DNA of 50,295 nt. Source: Armatimonadota bacterium. GTDB taxonomy: Bacteria > Armatimonadota > Armatimonadia > Armatimonadales > Capsulimonadaceae. The stretch lies in assembly GCA_025354405.1 (NCBI GenBank), contig JANXMY010000123.1:1-50295 (forward strand). The letters run 5' to 3'. This document shows positions 33,007 to 42,053 of the stretch, one piece after another; position 1 is the stretch's first letter; the number at the start of each line of letters is the position of its first letter. A program made the translations under genes and the position numbers. Under the pieces are notes generated by a model that saw only the letters and a program-made list of their open reading frames with translations, did no database searches and had not been told where the DNA came from.

Positions 33007-34802
33007 TGAGTGATGATTGTACTTTGAGCGATGATACTGCGACAAAAGATGCGCTGACACTGACCCTGCATCTCTCTCGACGGGCGGTCGAAGTTGATGA
33101 TGCCCAGGCCCTGCTGGAAGAGATCAATCAGGCCGCCATGGAAGCCGTGGGAGCGGATCGCGCGTTTGTCGCTCTCGCCCATGATGCTACGGGCGAGCTG
33201 GCACTGGTGGCGACGGCTGGAATTGGCTGGAATGACCAGTTCCGTGCTCTGAGGCTCAAGATCGATGACACGGGACGGGCGGCAAACAGCAAGACAAATG
33301 GAGAAGGACGCAGCGGGATTACCTCACACGTTGCTTCGACCGGATTACCATACATCACTGGGAATGTCGACGCTGACCCTTACTACTATGCGTTTTTCGA
33401 TGATGTGTACAGTGAAATCGCCGTGCCGCTTTTGGACGGCAACGGGCACACGCTCGGGGTCATCAATATTGAGAGCTTCCAGCCGAACCACTTCCACGAC
33501 TCGCATCTCTCTCTGATACAATCCCTCGCAAATATCGCTTCTCTGCGCCTTCTCATGGACGGCTACCGTGCCCGCGAGGCCGCGCTGGTCGAGATCGGCA
33601 AAGACCTTTCCGCGATCGCCGACCCCGATCTGCTGATGCGCCGGGTCGTGGATGTCGCCGCCGCACAGCTGCGGTTCGAGGATTGTTCTTTGTTTGTACT
33701 CGACCGGGACCGTCAGCAGCTGATTCTCCAGGCCGCACGGGGTGCGCTAGTCAGCCGGATCGGCAAAGCGGCCTATCCGCTGGGCGAAGGTCTGACGGGC
33801 TGGGTCGCGCAGCACGGAGAACCGATCCGTATCGGCAGCCCGCGCGAAGACGTGCGCTGGAAAGGCCGCTTTGAGGAGTTCCCGGCTACGGACGTCGGAG
33901 CTTTTCTGGCTGTTCCAATCTTCGGGCGCAGCGGCATTCTGGGCGTCCTGCGCGTTCTGCGCCGCAAGAGCGTGGCCCCATGGTTCCGGCGCGAATTCAC
34001 GGAAGACGACGAGAGCGTCTTGCTGACCATCGCTTCTCAGCTCGGAACCGCCATTGAAAACAGCCGGATTCTGGACCGTCTGGTCAACACGGAGCGCATG
34101 GCGGCCTGGGGGGAGCTGTCCGCCAAAGCGGCGCACATGATTGGCAATCGGACTTTTGCCATCAAGGGTGATTTGAACGAGCTTGAGTATCTCATGTCGG
34201 AGCCGGAGGATAGGCGCACGGAGTTTCGTATCCTGGCCGAGGGAATTCGGCGCGGCATCTTTCGATTGGAAGAGATTCTGCAGGAGTTTCGCGACTTTGT
34301 CCGTGCGACCCAAATCGCGCTGGCTGAACAAAATCTGAACGAGATTATACGCCAGTGTGTTGAAGAGAGCTACCCAAAGCGCAGCCGCGTCGCTCTGACA
34401 ATGGAGCTTGCCCCGGACCTGCCGCCGATCATGGCCGATGCCGCCCGCCTCAAGCGGGCCTTCTCGGAGCTCATCGAGAACTCGCTTTCATTCCAGCCCG
34501 AGGGCGGCTCGCTGCTGATTCGAACCTCCCGGACAAAACCCTCCCGAATCTCTACGCTGGCCCGTCTTCCGCGTGGCCGCGTTTATCTTCAAGCCGAGTT
34601 TTTGGACGCTGGTCCAGGCATTCCTGACGACATCAAACCCCGCATTTTCACGCCTTTCTTTACCTCGCGTGCCCGTGGCCTCGGGCTGGGCCTGAGCATC
34701 GTCAAGGGGATCCTCGAGGCGCATCGTGGGACCATTGTCGAAGTCGGCGCGAAAAGCTCCGGGGCACACTTTATCGCGTTTCTGCCGGCAAAAGAGGATT
34801 AG
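33006..34802 (+). CDS. GAF-domain sensor histidine kinase
   Basis: A 598-residue soluble kinase. Two GAF domains (about residues 20-180 and 200-355) precede a dimerisation/phosphoacceptor region with SAKAAHMIGNRTFAIKGDL near 370 (likely phosphoacceptor histidine) and an HATPase domain with SELIENSLSF, DAGPGIPDD, FTPFFTS and GLGLGLSIVKGILEAH. No membrane helix is seen, so it senses a cytoplasmic signal through GAF ligands. ATG 33006 is chosen from the -10 box and the start of the first GAF helix; the frame is open back into the HtrA gene. No response regulator is adjacent; the only one in the window is at 40880-41593. Confidence 0.9.
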   Translation: MSDDCTLSDDTATKDALTLTLHLSRRAVEVDDAQALLEEINQAAMEAVGADRAFVALAHDATGELALVATAGIGWNDQFRALRLKIDDTGRAANSKTNGEGRSGITSHVASTGLPYITGNVDADPYYYAFFDDVYSEIAVPLLDGNGHTLGVINIESFQPNHFHDSHLSLIQSLANIASLRLLMDGYRAREAALVEIGKDLSAIADPDLLMRRVVDVAAAQLRFEDCSLFVLDRDRQQLILQAARGALVSRIGKAAYPLGEGLTGWVAQHGEPIRIGSPREDVRWKGRFEEFPATDVGAFLAVPIFGRSGILGVLRVLRRKSVAPWFRREFTEDDESVLLTIASQLGTAIENSRILDRLVNTERMAAWGELSAKAAHMIGNRTFAIKGDLNELEYLMSEPEDRRTEFRILAEGIRRGIFRLEEILQEFRDFVRATQIALAEQNLNEIIRQCVEESYPKRSRVALTMELAPDLPPIMADAARLKRAFSELIENSLSFQPEGGSLLIRTSRTKPSRISTLARLPRGRVYLQAEFLDAGPGIPDDIKPRIFTPFFTSRARGLGLGLSIVKGILEAHRGTIVEVGAKSSGAHFIAFLPAKED

Positions 34803-34809
34803 GCTTCCC

Positions 34810-35766
34810 ATGTCCTTAGTATTGACTTTTTCTTTTAGGCGTCTCAAAAATATGGCAACTACCGCACTTCTCTGTTTTCTGACTTGTCTCAGCTTTATCG
34901 TGCTCGGGGCAAGTGTCCCAGTGTCAGCCGAAGACCGCGACATCGTTGCGCCCGGTGCGAAGCTGACCCTTCTCGTCGGCGGCTTCTCTTTTACAGAAGG
35001 ACCGGCCTGTGACAGCCAGGGGAATGTCTTTTTTACCGACCAGCCGAATAACCGTATCCACGAGTGGAGCGCGGACGGGAAGCTTTCGACGTTTTTAGAG
35101 CCAAGTGGCCGCTCGAACGGCCTCTGTTTCGACACGCATGGCGATTTATGGGCCTGTGCGGACGAGAAAAACGAACTCTGGCGTATCAGTCCGTCCGGGC
35201 GGCATACGGTTGTCGCCGCAGGCTATGGCGGCAAGCTGCTCAATGGCCCCAATGATATCTGGATCCGGCCTGATGGTGGGCTGTATCTCACCGACCCTTA
35301 CTACCAGCGCGATTACTGGAAACGCGGGCCGATAGAACAGGATTCACAGGGCGTCTTTTACCTGCCTCCGGGCGGCCATACCTTGAATCGCGTCGATGCC
35401 GACTATAAGCAGTCCAACGGTATCATCGGGACACCGGACGGGAAAACGCTTTATGTGTCGGACATTGGTGGGGGAAAGACTTACGCTTATGACATTGCTA
35501 AAGACGGCGGCCTGAAAAACAAGCGTCTCTTCTGCGGAATGGGTTCCGACGGCATGACCATCGACAGCGAGGGGAACATCTACCTCACTGGGCACGGGGT
35601 CACCGTGTTCAGCAAATCGGGGAAACAGATTTTGCAGGTCCCCATCGCGGAAAACTGGACCGGCAACATCTGCTTTGGCGGAGCCAACCGGCACACGCTG
35701 TTTATCACAGCCAGCAAAGGCTTGTATGCGCTGGAAATGCGTGTCCACGGCGTCGGCAGTCAGTGA
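34810..35766 (+). CDS. SMP-30/gluconolactonase-type exported beta-propeller
   Basis: A 318-residue protein with a signal peptide (membrane core ALLCFLTCLSFIVLGA, likely cut after VSA near residue 40) and a six-bladed propeller of the SMP-30/gluconolactonase/LRE family. FTEGPACDSQGNVFFTDQPNN, GRSNGLCFDTHGDLW, LNGPNDIWIRPDGGLYLTDPYY and GSDGMTIDSEGNIYLT provide the metal-binding Glu, Asn and Asp positions. It likely hydrolyses a sugar lactone outside the cytoplasm. The start at 34810 is 7 bp after the kinase stop; ATG 34852 is an alternative within the signal peptide. Confidence 0.85.
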   Translation: MSLVLTFSFRRLKNMATTALLCFLTCLSFIVLGASVPVSAEDRDIVAPGAKLTLLVGGFSFTEGPACDSQGNVFFTDQPNNRIHEWSADGKLSTFLEPSGRSNGLCFDTHGDLWACADEKNELWRISPSGRHTVVAAGYGGKLLNGPNDIWIRPDGGLYLTDPYYQRDYWKRGPIEQDSQGVFYLPPGGHTLNRVDADYKQSNGIIGTPDGKTLYVSDIGGGKTYAYDIAKDGGLKNKRLFCGMGSDGMTIDSEGNIYLTGHGVTVFSKSGKQILQVPIAENWTGNICFGGANRHTLFITASKGLYALEMRVHGVGSQ

Positions 35767-36093
35767 AATATCGGCGGCTATTTTGCTGTTTCAAAGCATT
35801 ACAGCAAAAAGTTCTCGCAGTCATTTTATTATAGCTCTTTAAATGTCCCTGACTTGGCAGCTGCTTCCTTGACTGACTCATCGGTCACAACGCCCCCAGC
35901 TTGCGTGTCGCCGGCGTACAAACTGCCATCCATATTTGTGGCCCACGCCTTTCATAGTACGCAACATCCCAACCGAGTCATCCCAGGCGAACCAGCCAAG
36001 GCTTCATCGCGTGTTGCCGATGAAACCACTCTGCCATCAGACGAAAGCGGCTGCGCTGAGACAAACGATTGCGTTCAAAGTGTTTCGGGGTTT
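35767..36093. other. Intergenic region, possibly with a decayed reverse gene
   Basis: No intact gene is seen. On the minus strand a 40-codon open stretch (35832-35951, stop at 35829-35831) reads ...NMDGSLYAGDTQAGG... KEAAAKSGTFKEL, which looks protein-like but has no start signals. Neighbouring minus frames upstream (to about 36090) also read protein-like for 20-30 codons before stops. This could be a frameshifted remnant. The convergence of genes from both sides makes it a dead-end region. Confidence 0.35.
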
Positions 36094-37032
36094 TCACCGC
36101 GGGACCGGAATCTTCTCCAGGGCTTCCTCGATCATCTGTGCCCCGGAAATGCCGCCGTATTTTGTCTTCGTGTCCAGCATCATCCGATGAGCCAGTACGG
36201 GGACGGCGAGGGCGCGAACGTCGTCAGGCAGGACGTAGTCACGGCCCTCGGTCAGGGCGCGGGCCTGGGCGGTGCGAAACAGGGTGAGCGAGCCGCGCGG
36301 CGAGACGGCCAGGCGGATACGCGGGTCGGTTCGGGTCCAGTCCACCAGGCGCAGAATATACTCGGCCACAGCACGGTCCACCGTGACCGCCCGCACCTGT
36401 TCCTGCAGTGCTAAAACTTCCGCGCCGGTAACGACAGGGACAAGGTCATCAAAGGGGTGGTGGCGGTTTTGACTGTACAAAATCTCCATCTCGTCGGGCA
36501 GATCGGGATATCCGAGGGTGACGCGCACGGCAAAGCGGTCGAGCTGTGCTTCCGGCAGGGGATACGTGCCATGGAAATCCGTCGGGTTCTGCGTCGCGAT
36601 GACAAAGAATGGCCTGGGCAGGTCCCGCCGCTGACCGTCCACCGTGACCTGCCCTTCGCTCATCACTTCCAGCAGGGCGGATTGGGTGCGGGGCGAAGTT
36701 CGATTGATCTCATCGGCCAGGACGATGTTGGCAAACACCGGCCCTTCGCGAAATGTAAAGGAGCCGTCGCCCGGGTTGTAAAAACTGCTGCCGGTGATGT
36801 CAGCAGGCAGCAGGTCCGGAGTGAATTGAATACGTCGAAAGACGCCGTCCATGGTGCGCGCCAGTGACTTCGCAAGCGTCGTCTTACCCGTGCCCGGCAC
36901 GTCTTCAAGCAGGGTGTGGCCCCCTGCCAGCAGCGAAATCAGCAGCAGACGAATGCTCTCGGGTTTGCCCTTGATGACTGAAGCAAGATTGGCCTCAATC
37001 CTCTCCACTGGCCCGATAAATGTCTCGGTCAT
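36094..37032 (-). CDS. MoxR-family AAA+ ATPase
   Basis: A 312-residue MoxR ATPase, a chaperone-like AAA+ protein. Walker A is EDVPGTGKTTLAKSLA (about residues 39-54), Walker B is VLADEINR, then TQSALLEVMSEGQVTVDG, the sensor region PFFVIATQNP and the C-terminal lid domain. MoxR proteins are nearly always paired with DUF58 proteins, as here. Its start overlaps the end of the transglutaminase-type gene by 4 bp (37029-37032), making it the last gene of the DUF58-transglutaminase-moxR operon. Confidence 0.93.
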   Translation of the reverse strand: MTETFIGPVERIEANLASVIKGKPESIRLLLISLLAGGHTLLEDVPGTGKTTLAKSLARTMDGVFRRIQFTPDLLPADITGSSFYNPGDGSFTFREGPVFANIVLADEINRTSPRTQSALLEVMSEGQVTVDGQRRDLPRPFFVIATQNPTDFHGTYPLPEAQLDRFAVRVTLGYPDLPDEMEILYSQNRHHPFDDLVPVVTGAEVLALQEQVRAVTVDRAVAEYILRLVDWTRTDPRIRLAVSPRGSLTLFRTAQARALTEGRDYVLPDDVRALAVPVLAHRMMLDTKTKYGGISGAQMIEEALEKIPVPR

Positions 37033-38984
37033 ACGGTCTCCTTTTTCGCACTGAATTCCAGCGAACGAAGTGCCCTCTCTAGTTGGATGATTTCTGGGCT
37101 GCTGGGCAGGGGGCCAAATCGAAATCGACTGTATTCGCCGACGAATGCCTCCAGTGGAACCCGGTGTGCTTCGATAAATTCCTCGGTGAGCCGCAGATGC
37201 TCATTCCAAGTACGTCCCTCCGGGCAGGGCTGACCCAGCCGTGTCAGCAGGCGTTCGAATCGCTGCGCGAGTGCCGACAAGGCCTCCTCAGGCTGAGAAT
37301 ATCGAAACTTTGTCTGCGCCTGCCGTCGGCGCTGCCAGTAACGATAGATCTGCGGGATCAGCAGGCCCAGAACCAGAAGAGAAAAGACGGCGGCCTTCTG
37401 AGTCCAATCGGACGTCGTCACCCAGCGTCGAATCACTCCCAGCAGGTCCTGCATCCGCTCCCAGACGCGCCACCAGGGCGGGATCGCCCCGGCCAGGGCA
37501 TCAGGGCGGCCATTCCCCGGGGTCGCATCCACGGTGACCCAGCCGGACCCATCGATCCACGCCTCGGCCCACGCATGGGCATCACGCTGGCGGACAAGTG
37601 TCGTGCCATTCCCCTCAGACTCATGGGCGTAGTAGCCGCTGACATAGCGGGTCGGCACATTCAATGCCCGCAGAAGTACGACGGCCGCAGAAGCAAAGTA
37701 TTCACAGTGGGCGTTTTTGTGCTCAAGAATAAAGGACGAGATCGGGTCCCCGTGCCCGGGGTCTGTGGTCAGGCTGTACTGATTATTGCTGTGCAGGAAC
37801 AAGACGACCGCCCCCACCTTTTGTGCATCAGTGGTCAGGCCTGCCCCAATCTCCTTCGCTTTCTCCACGACGCGGCCATCGATGTCGCGTGGAATGACGA
37901 GATCACTTGCGCGTTCGTCGGAAGTCGGTGCGGCGTCGATCTGTCCATGTGGGGCGTCACCTTTGCCCGGAGCGATCGTGTAAGTGAGCGGGTCGGTATC
38001 CGTCGGCGGTGTCCGCAGCGGTCCGTCTGTCCGGGGCGCCCATTCCAGAAAATGCCCGCTGGCTGTCTGCACCCCAAGGCTGTGCAGCGGGGCAAAAATC
38101 AGCCCGTTGGCATCGTCCAATCGGTCCACGGCGATTGCAGACTTCTCGCTTGCTTTTGGAATTGGGGAACTCTCTCGATACGGCACAAAGATTCGCTGAT
38201 CCAGCCCCAGCCCCCATGCCCGCTGAGAGTAGCTGTCGAAAACCATGCCGCGCAGGTAAGGGTCGTCGCCGATGTTTCGAACGCGCAGCACCCGTGTCAG
38301 CGAGTCGCGCAGGGTAAAAGATGACCCCAGTATCGGCCGGCCGCTCATGCCAATACTGGCCGTCGCGTGCTGGCCCGAGAGCATCTTAGATCCAAACGCA
38401 TTCAGGTCGCTCTTGTAAATATAAAATCCGGCGTGGCCCGCTCCGCCGATCAGAAGGGCGATCAGGGTGGGAACCACGGTTAAGCGCAGGGGGATAGTCG
38501 ATCCCCGAAAGCATGGCAAAGCCAGGGTCAAAAAGAGAAAGTAGGCCGGGGCCAGATACCAGAGGTAGTGGTAGGTGTCGTCAAGGGTAGAGCACCCGGC
38601 CAGAAAGACCAGTCCGGAGAGCATCACGGTCAGCGGGGCACGTGCTCCTCCGGTCGGCTCGCGCCGCCAGAACTGCAGGACGATCTCGCCGGCGGCGGCC
38701 AGGGCAAACGAGTAGCCGTAGCGCATATCCAGAAAGGCGTTGTCGTCTTTAGCTGCTGTGATCCAAAAAGTGAAGATCAGGCTGCCGATGACCAGGATGC
38801 GCAGGGTCCACTTAAGGAGCCCTTGATTTTCGTACCGTGCCGAAAAGGCATAGGACGCCAGGAGGCCGAAGCTGAGTACCGCCAGCGCCACGTATGCCCC
38901 GGAGCTCAGGGCCAGCGCAGCGAAGGCCAGCAGGGATGCGATCGCGGCCGTCAGTGGCGGTCGAATGCTCTGTGGGTTTCCCAT
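37029..38984 (-). CDS. TgpA-like membrane transglutaminase-domain protein
   Basis: A 651-residue protein. About six membrane helices fill residues 10-200. An extracytoplasmic region with a transglutaminase-like core follows: NAHCEYFASAAVVLLRALNVPTRY (catalytic Cys, near 430), then RDAHAWAEAWIDGSGWVTVDATPG (His and Asp). After one more helix (near 540-560) comes a cytoplasmic DUF4129-like tail. This is the TgpA arrangement. Such proteins are linked to cell envelope processes, with unknown substrates. It lies between the DUF58 and moxR genes with gaps of 1 bp and -4 bp. Confidence 0.88.
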   Translation of the reverse strand: MGNPQSIRPPLTAAIASLLAFAALALSSGAYVALAVLSFGLLASYAFSARYENQGLLKWTLRILVIGSLIFTFWITAAKDDNAFLDMRYGYSFALAAAGEIVLQFWRREPTGGARAPLTVMLSGLVFLAGCSTLDDTYHYLWYLAPAYFLFLTLALPCFRGSTIPLRLTVVPTLIALLIGGAGHAGFYIYKSDLNAFGSKMLSGQHATASIGMSGRPILGSSFTLRDSLTRVLRVRNIGDDPYLRGMVFDSYSQRAWGLGLDQRIFVPYRESSPIPKASEKSAIAVDRLDDANGLIFAPLHSLGVQTASGHFLEWAPRTDGPLRTPPTDTDPLTYTIAPGKGDAPHGQIDAAPTSDERASDLVIPRDIDGRVVEKAKEIGAGLTTDAQKVGAVVLFLHSNNQYSLTTDPGHGDPISSFILEHKNAHCEYFASAAVVLLRALNVPTRYVSGYYAHESEGNGTTLVRQRDAHAWAEAWIDGSGWVTVDATPGNGRPDALAGAIPPWWRVWERMQDLLGVIRRWVTTSDWTQKAAVFSLLVLGLLIPQIYRYWQRRRQAQTKFRYSQPEEALSALAQRFERLLTRLGQPCPEGRTWNEHLRLTEEFIEAHRVPLEAFVGEYSRFRFGPLPSSPEIIQLERALRSLEFSAKKETV

Positions 38985-38985
38985 G

Positions 38986-40341
38986 CTACACTGCCTCCAC
39001 GCCGGCGTCCACCTGAGCCGACGTCAGCACCGTGAGGTCGGCCATCCCATGTTCGGCAATCGGTGGCAGCGTGCAGGGGGTATCCCGCACTATAATCACT
39101 TTGACGCCGCTGCCCTGCTCCCGCAGCCGCTCCACAAAGTCCCGGCGTGTGGGGTCCCAGTCGAGAAAGAGGCAGACGACCATCGCGATCTGCCCCAGAT
39201 GCTCCATCAGCTCCAGCTCCAAGTCGTCAAATGCTTCCCGGTCGCTGGTGTCCACGCAGGCCAGCAAGTCTAAGATCTCATCGAGATAGGCCAGGCTGCG
39301 ACCTGCGGTGAGCTGATGCAGCTCCGGCCCGGCGGCGAATAGATCTACTAAATACTCCGATCGGGCCATATAATCGCTGACTGCCGCGCAGACTGAGACC
39401 GCTCGCTCGAAGGCCGGCGGAATGGGATATCCCGGCGGTACGGGGACGTAGGTGTCGAGTATCACGGCCGCCCGCAGGAAGTATTCCTCGCGGAACTCAC
39501 GCACTACCGGGCGGCCAAGGCGGGCCGTGGCTCGCCAATCGATGCTGCGGATAGGATCCCCATCCCGATATTCGCGATTGCCGATAAACTCAAACGAATC
39601 CCCCAGATGGGAAGCCAGCGCAACGCCTCCGGGTTGATAGCGTCGCCCCATAGGCGCATCCAGCCGGGCCAGCGGCGTAAAGTGGGGATAGACCAAGAGC
39701 GGGCGGTCCTCGGAGAAGACCCGCTGAGTGATCATCAGCCCCAGCGGAAACGCCGTTTCCACCCGAAACCCGCGCAGGCGGTACGCCCCGCGCTGACGGC
39801 ACAGCAGGCCCAGGCGTACGTGCCCCGCTTCGTCTGGTTCGAGTACCGGCAGGCCCACACCTTCTTCCGGCACGGCATCCACCCAGGGCGGCAGCCGGTC
39901 CGGCAGCACCGTGAGGCCTACAGCGCGGCGGCGAAGTGCCGTTACCTCGATCTCTACCGGAAGCGTTTCCCCGGCACTCACCCGGGCGGCATGGGTCGCT
40001 TGCAGAGTGATCGCTGGCCGCCCAATCCACATGCCAACCAGTGCCGTCACCCATAATCCGCAGGCGTAGGTAAACGGCACATACCACTGCTGGTCTAGAG
40101 ACAGCGAGCCAAATGCGCTAAAAAATAGTGTCGCGACTAGGAAGTAGTGGCCCGCCCGCGTAAAACGCTCGGTGTAAACCCGCCAGACCCAGGGAAAAAG
40201 CAGCCCGCGAAATACCGGGTGGTAGCTGATGTCTTTGGTGCGCGTGAACTGCTTCAGCGGCGGCAGCCAGCTGTTGAGCGCCAAAGGTGGGCCTTTGCGG
40301 AAGTTATCTAAAAGAACGTGTTTCGGCAATCGGGTCGGCAT
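38986..40341 (-). CDS. DUF58 domain protein
   Basis: A 451-residue protein with two N-terminal membrane helices (about 57-95), an extracytoplasmic-type beta region, then the DUF58 core. The diagnostic segment is GDPIRSIDWRATARLGRPVVREF near residue 262; the C-terminal half resembles a von Willebrand A-type fold (RAAVILDTYVPVPPG...). DUF58 proteins work with MoxR ATPases. It is the first gene of the operon; AGGATA precedes the ATG. Phosphatase and pilus genes nearby give no further hint. Confidence 0.88.
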   Translation of the reverse strand: MPTRLPKHVLLDNFRKGPPLALNSWLPPLKQFTRTKDISYHPVFRGLLFPWVWRVYTERFTRAGHYFLVATLFFSAFGSLSLDQQWYVPFTYACGLWVTALVGMWIGRPAITLQATHAARVSAGETLPVEIEVTALRRRAVGLTVLPDRLPPWVDAVPEEGVGLPVLEPDEAGHVRLGLLCRQRGAYRLRGFRVETAFPLGLMITQRVFSEDRPLLVYPHFTPLARLDAPMGRRYQPGGVALASHLGDSFEFIGNREYRDGDPIRSIDWRATARLGRPVVREFREEYFLRAAVILDTYVPVPPGYPIPPAFERAVSVCAAVSDYMARSEYLVDLFAAGPELHQLTAGRSLAYLDEILDLLACVDTSDREAFDDLELELMEHLGQIAMVVCLFLDWDPTRRDFVERLREQGSGVKVIIVRDTPCTLPPIAEHGMADLTVLTSAQVDAGVEAV

Positions 40342-40411
40342 CGGGTATCCTGTTACTACTTATCGGCGAGATAGCCGTCTCAATAGTAGTATAACTGGAA
40401 AGAGAAGTAAA

Positions 40412-40879
40412 ATGGTTCGCGTCCTGTTTGTTTGCTTGGGAAATATCTGCCGCTCACCGATGGCCGAAGCGGTCTTTCGGCATAAAGTGCGCGAAGCGGG
40501 GCTGGAACGGGAGATCGAGGCCGACTCGGCGGGGACAGGCGACTGGCACCTCGGCAGCCCACCACACCCTGGAACGCTGCGCCTGCTGGCCGACAATGCC
40601 ATCGAGTATGAGCACCTGGGCCGGCAGATCACCCCCGCCGACCTGCAAGATTTCGACTACGTGCTGGCGATGGACAACGCCAACCTGCGCGGCATCTTAT
40701 CGCTGGGGCAGGGGAAGGCCGTCGTGCGCCGCTTTCTGGAATACTCCCCCAACAAGAAGGTGCTGGAAGTCCCCGATCCCTACCTGACCGGCGGTTTTGA
40801 GGGGGTTTACAAGCTCATCAACGCTGCAGCGGATGGTCTACTGGCGGAGATCCAGGCGACACATAAGTTCGAGTGCTAG
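40412..40879 (+). CDS. Low-molecular-weight protein-tyrosine phosphatase
   Basis: A 155-residue cysteine phosphatase. The P-loop VCLGNICRSPMAEAVFR (C-x5-R plus Ser) is at residues 6-22, and the general-acid aspartate is in EVPDPYLTG near 124. The family dephosphorylates tyrosine on proteins such as polysaccharide kinases; related ArsC enzymes reduce arsenate but need extra cysteines that are absent here. A TATAAC box at 40390-40395 and AGAGAAG before ATG 40412 support the start; the frame is open upstream. It converges tail to tail with the regulator gene with no intergenic base. Confidence 0.9.
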   Translation: MVRVLFVCLGNICRSPMAEAVFRHKVREAGLEREIEADSAGTGDWHLGSPPHPGTLRLLADNAIEYEHLGRQITPADLQDFDYVLAMDNANLRGILSLGQGKAVVRRFLEYSPNKKVLEVPDPYLTGGFEGVYKLINAAADGLLAEIQATHKFEC

Positions 40880-41593
40880 TCAAAGTGACCGCAGCCCATA
40901 CCCGATCCCGCGCCGGGTCTCCAGAAGAGCGGCGGTCTGGGGGGGCATCTTGGCGCGGAGGCGGCGGACATGGATATCTACCGTGCGCTCGCCGCCCTCA
41001 AAGTCCACGCCCCAGACCATGTCGAGCAGGCGGTCGCGGGCGAAGAACTTTCCCCGGTGCAGGGACAGAAAGCGCAGAAGATCGTATTCGCGCGGGGTGA
41101 GCGGTAGGAGGCGGCTGTCGGTGCCCCGGACGCAGCCCCCGGCAAGGTCCAGGGTCAGGTCGGCGATCTGCAGCGTTTCACCGCCCAAAACATGACGCTT
41201 GCGGAAGGCCAGTCCCGAGAGGCGTGCCAGCAGCTCTGAGGGAGAGTAGGGCGGCAGCAGGAAGTCATCCGTGTAAGCTGGCCAATCGGGCTGAGTGAGA
41301 TGTTTGGGTGTGAGCAGGGCCAATCGGGTTGGTGGGGGGGCATCCTCGCCCCAGGCGTGCTGGATCAGGCGCGACGCATGTCGCAGAGGAAGGCAGTCGG
41401 GAGCGGCCGACAGGTCTGCCAGCAGGACGTCCGGCGGACGGCCGCCAAAGGCGCGGCAAAGGCTTTCGACCGCCGCCGCCCCGCTATCCAGAGAGCTCGG
41501 CGTGACAGCATATCCCGCTTCGCGCAGGGCATAAATTAGCCCTTCGGCTGAGCCAGTCCTATCGTGTGGTGCAAGGACGAGAACATTGAGCAT
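40880..41593 (-). CDS. OmpR/PhoB-type response regulator with atypical receiver
   Basis: A 237-residue transcription regulator. The N-terminal 120 residues have receiver-like spacing and an aspartate at the expected position (DVLLADLSAAPD), but the acidic pair at the start of the fold is replaced (VLVLAPHDRTG), so phosphorylation is doubtful. The C-terminal winged helix is typical: LTPREYDLLRFLSLHRGKFF, LLDMVWGVD, ERTVDIHVRRLRAKM and TRRGIGYGL. It is encoded 93 bp downstream of nirD on the same strand. OmpR/PhoB proteins bind paired 7-bp direct repeats with an 11-bp period, the layout found upstream of nirB and of the nasA operon, so it is a candidate regulator of these genes (inference). Confidence 0.85.
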   Translation of the reverse strand: MLNVLVLAPHDRTGSAEGLIYALREAGYAVTPSSLDSGAAAVESLCRAFGGRPPDVLLADLSAAPDCLPLRHASRLIQHAWGEDAPPPTRLALLTPKHLTQPDWPAYTDDFLLPPYSPSELLARLSGLAFRKRHVLGGETLQIADLTLDLAGGCVRGTDSRLLPLTPREYDLLRFLSLHRGKFFARDRLLDMVWGVDFEGGERTVDIHVRRLRAKMPPQTAALLETRRGIGYGLRSL

Positions 41594-41686
41594 GGCGAGA
41601 CCAGCTTCCGGGTCGAGTCAGCTTCTGTGCTGTAAAGTGTAATTTTGGCATGAGAGAGGGCCAGGAGTCAAGAGTGGTTCGGTGTT

Positions 41687-42028
41687 CTATGAGGCGAAAC
41701 GGGCGGCTTCTCCCAAGAAAGTCAGCTCAATATCGCCAGACTCCGTTAAATGCACCGGGTAAGTCTGCAGGGCGCATGACCCCATCTGCGGCTCGCCGGT
41801 CTTCAGATCGAACTTCCAGGCATGAAACGGACAGGTCACCTGCGTACCCCCGACCAGCCCATCCGCCAGTGGGCCTCGCCGATGCGGGCACTCGGCCTGA
41901 GTGGCGTAGATGCCCTGCCGGGTATGGAAAATTGCGATCTCAGTGTCGCCGATCCGAAAGTTCCGCCCTTCCCCGAGCGGTATCTGGGTTACGGAGCCGA
42001 GAGCGTATTTGGTTTTTTCTGATATCAT
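41687..42028 (-). CDS. nirD: Nitrite reductase small subunit, Rieske-type
   Basis: A 113-residue Rieske [2Fe-2S] protein. The two iron-ligand boxes are CPHRRGPL (residues 47-54) and CPFHAWKFD (about 66-74), spaced as in NirD-type small subunits. With NirB it forms the NADH-dependent assimilatory nitrite reductase. A mobile-like repeat (copy B) separates it from nirB by about 220 bp, so co-transcription is likely but not certain. No clear ribosome binding site precedes the ATG. Confidence 0.88.
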   Translation of the reverse strand: MISEKTKYALGSVTQIPLGEGRNFRIGDTEIAIFHTRQGIYATQAECPHRRGPLADGLVGGTQVTCPFHAWKFDLKTGEPQMGSCALQTYPVHLTESGDIELTFLGEAARFAS

Positions 42029-42053
42029 ACTGGGCCTGTTTTCTGGTGTTCAT

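Noticed and set aside
40390-40411. Leaderless start of the phosphatase gene from TATAAC
   Set aside because: The box lies 16 bp before the ATG and an AGAGAAG ribosome site is present, so a short normal leader is more likely.
40412-40879. Arsenate reductase
   Set aside because: The P-loop fits both families, but the additional cysteines of thioredoxin-linked ArsC are absent and no ars genes are near.
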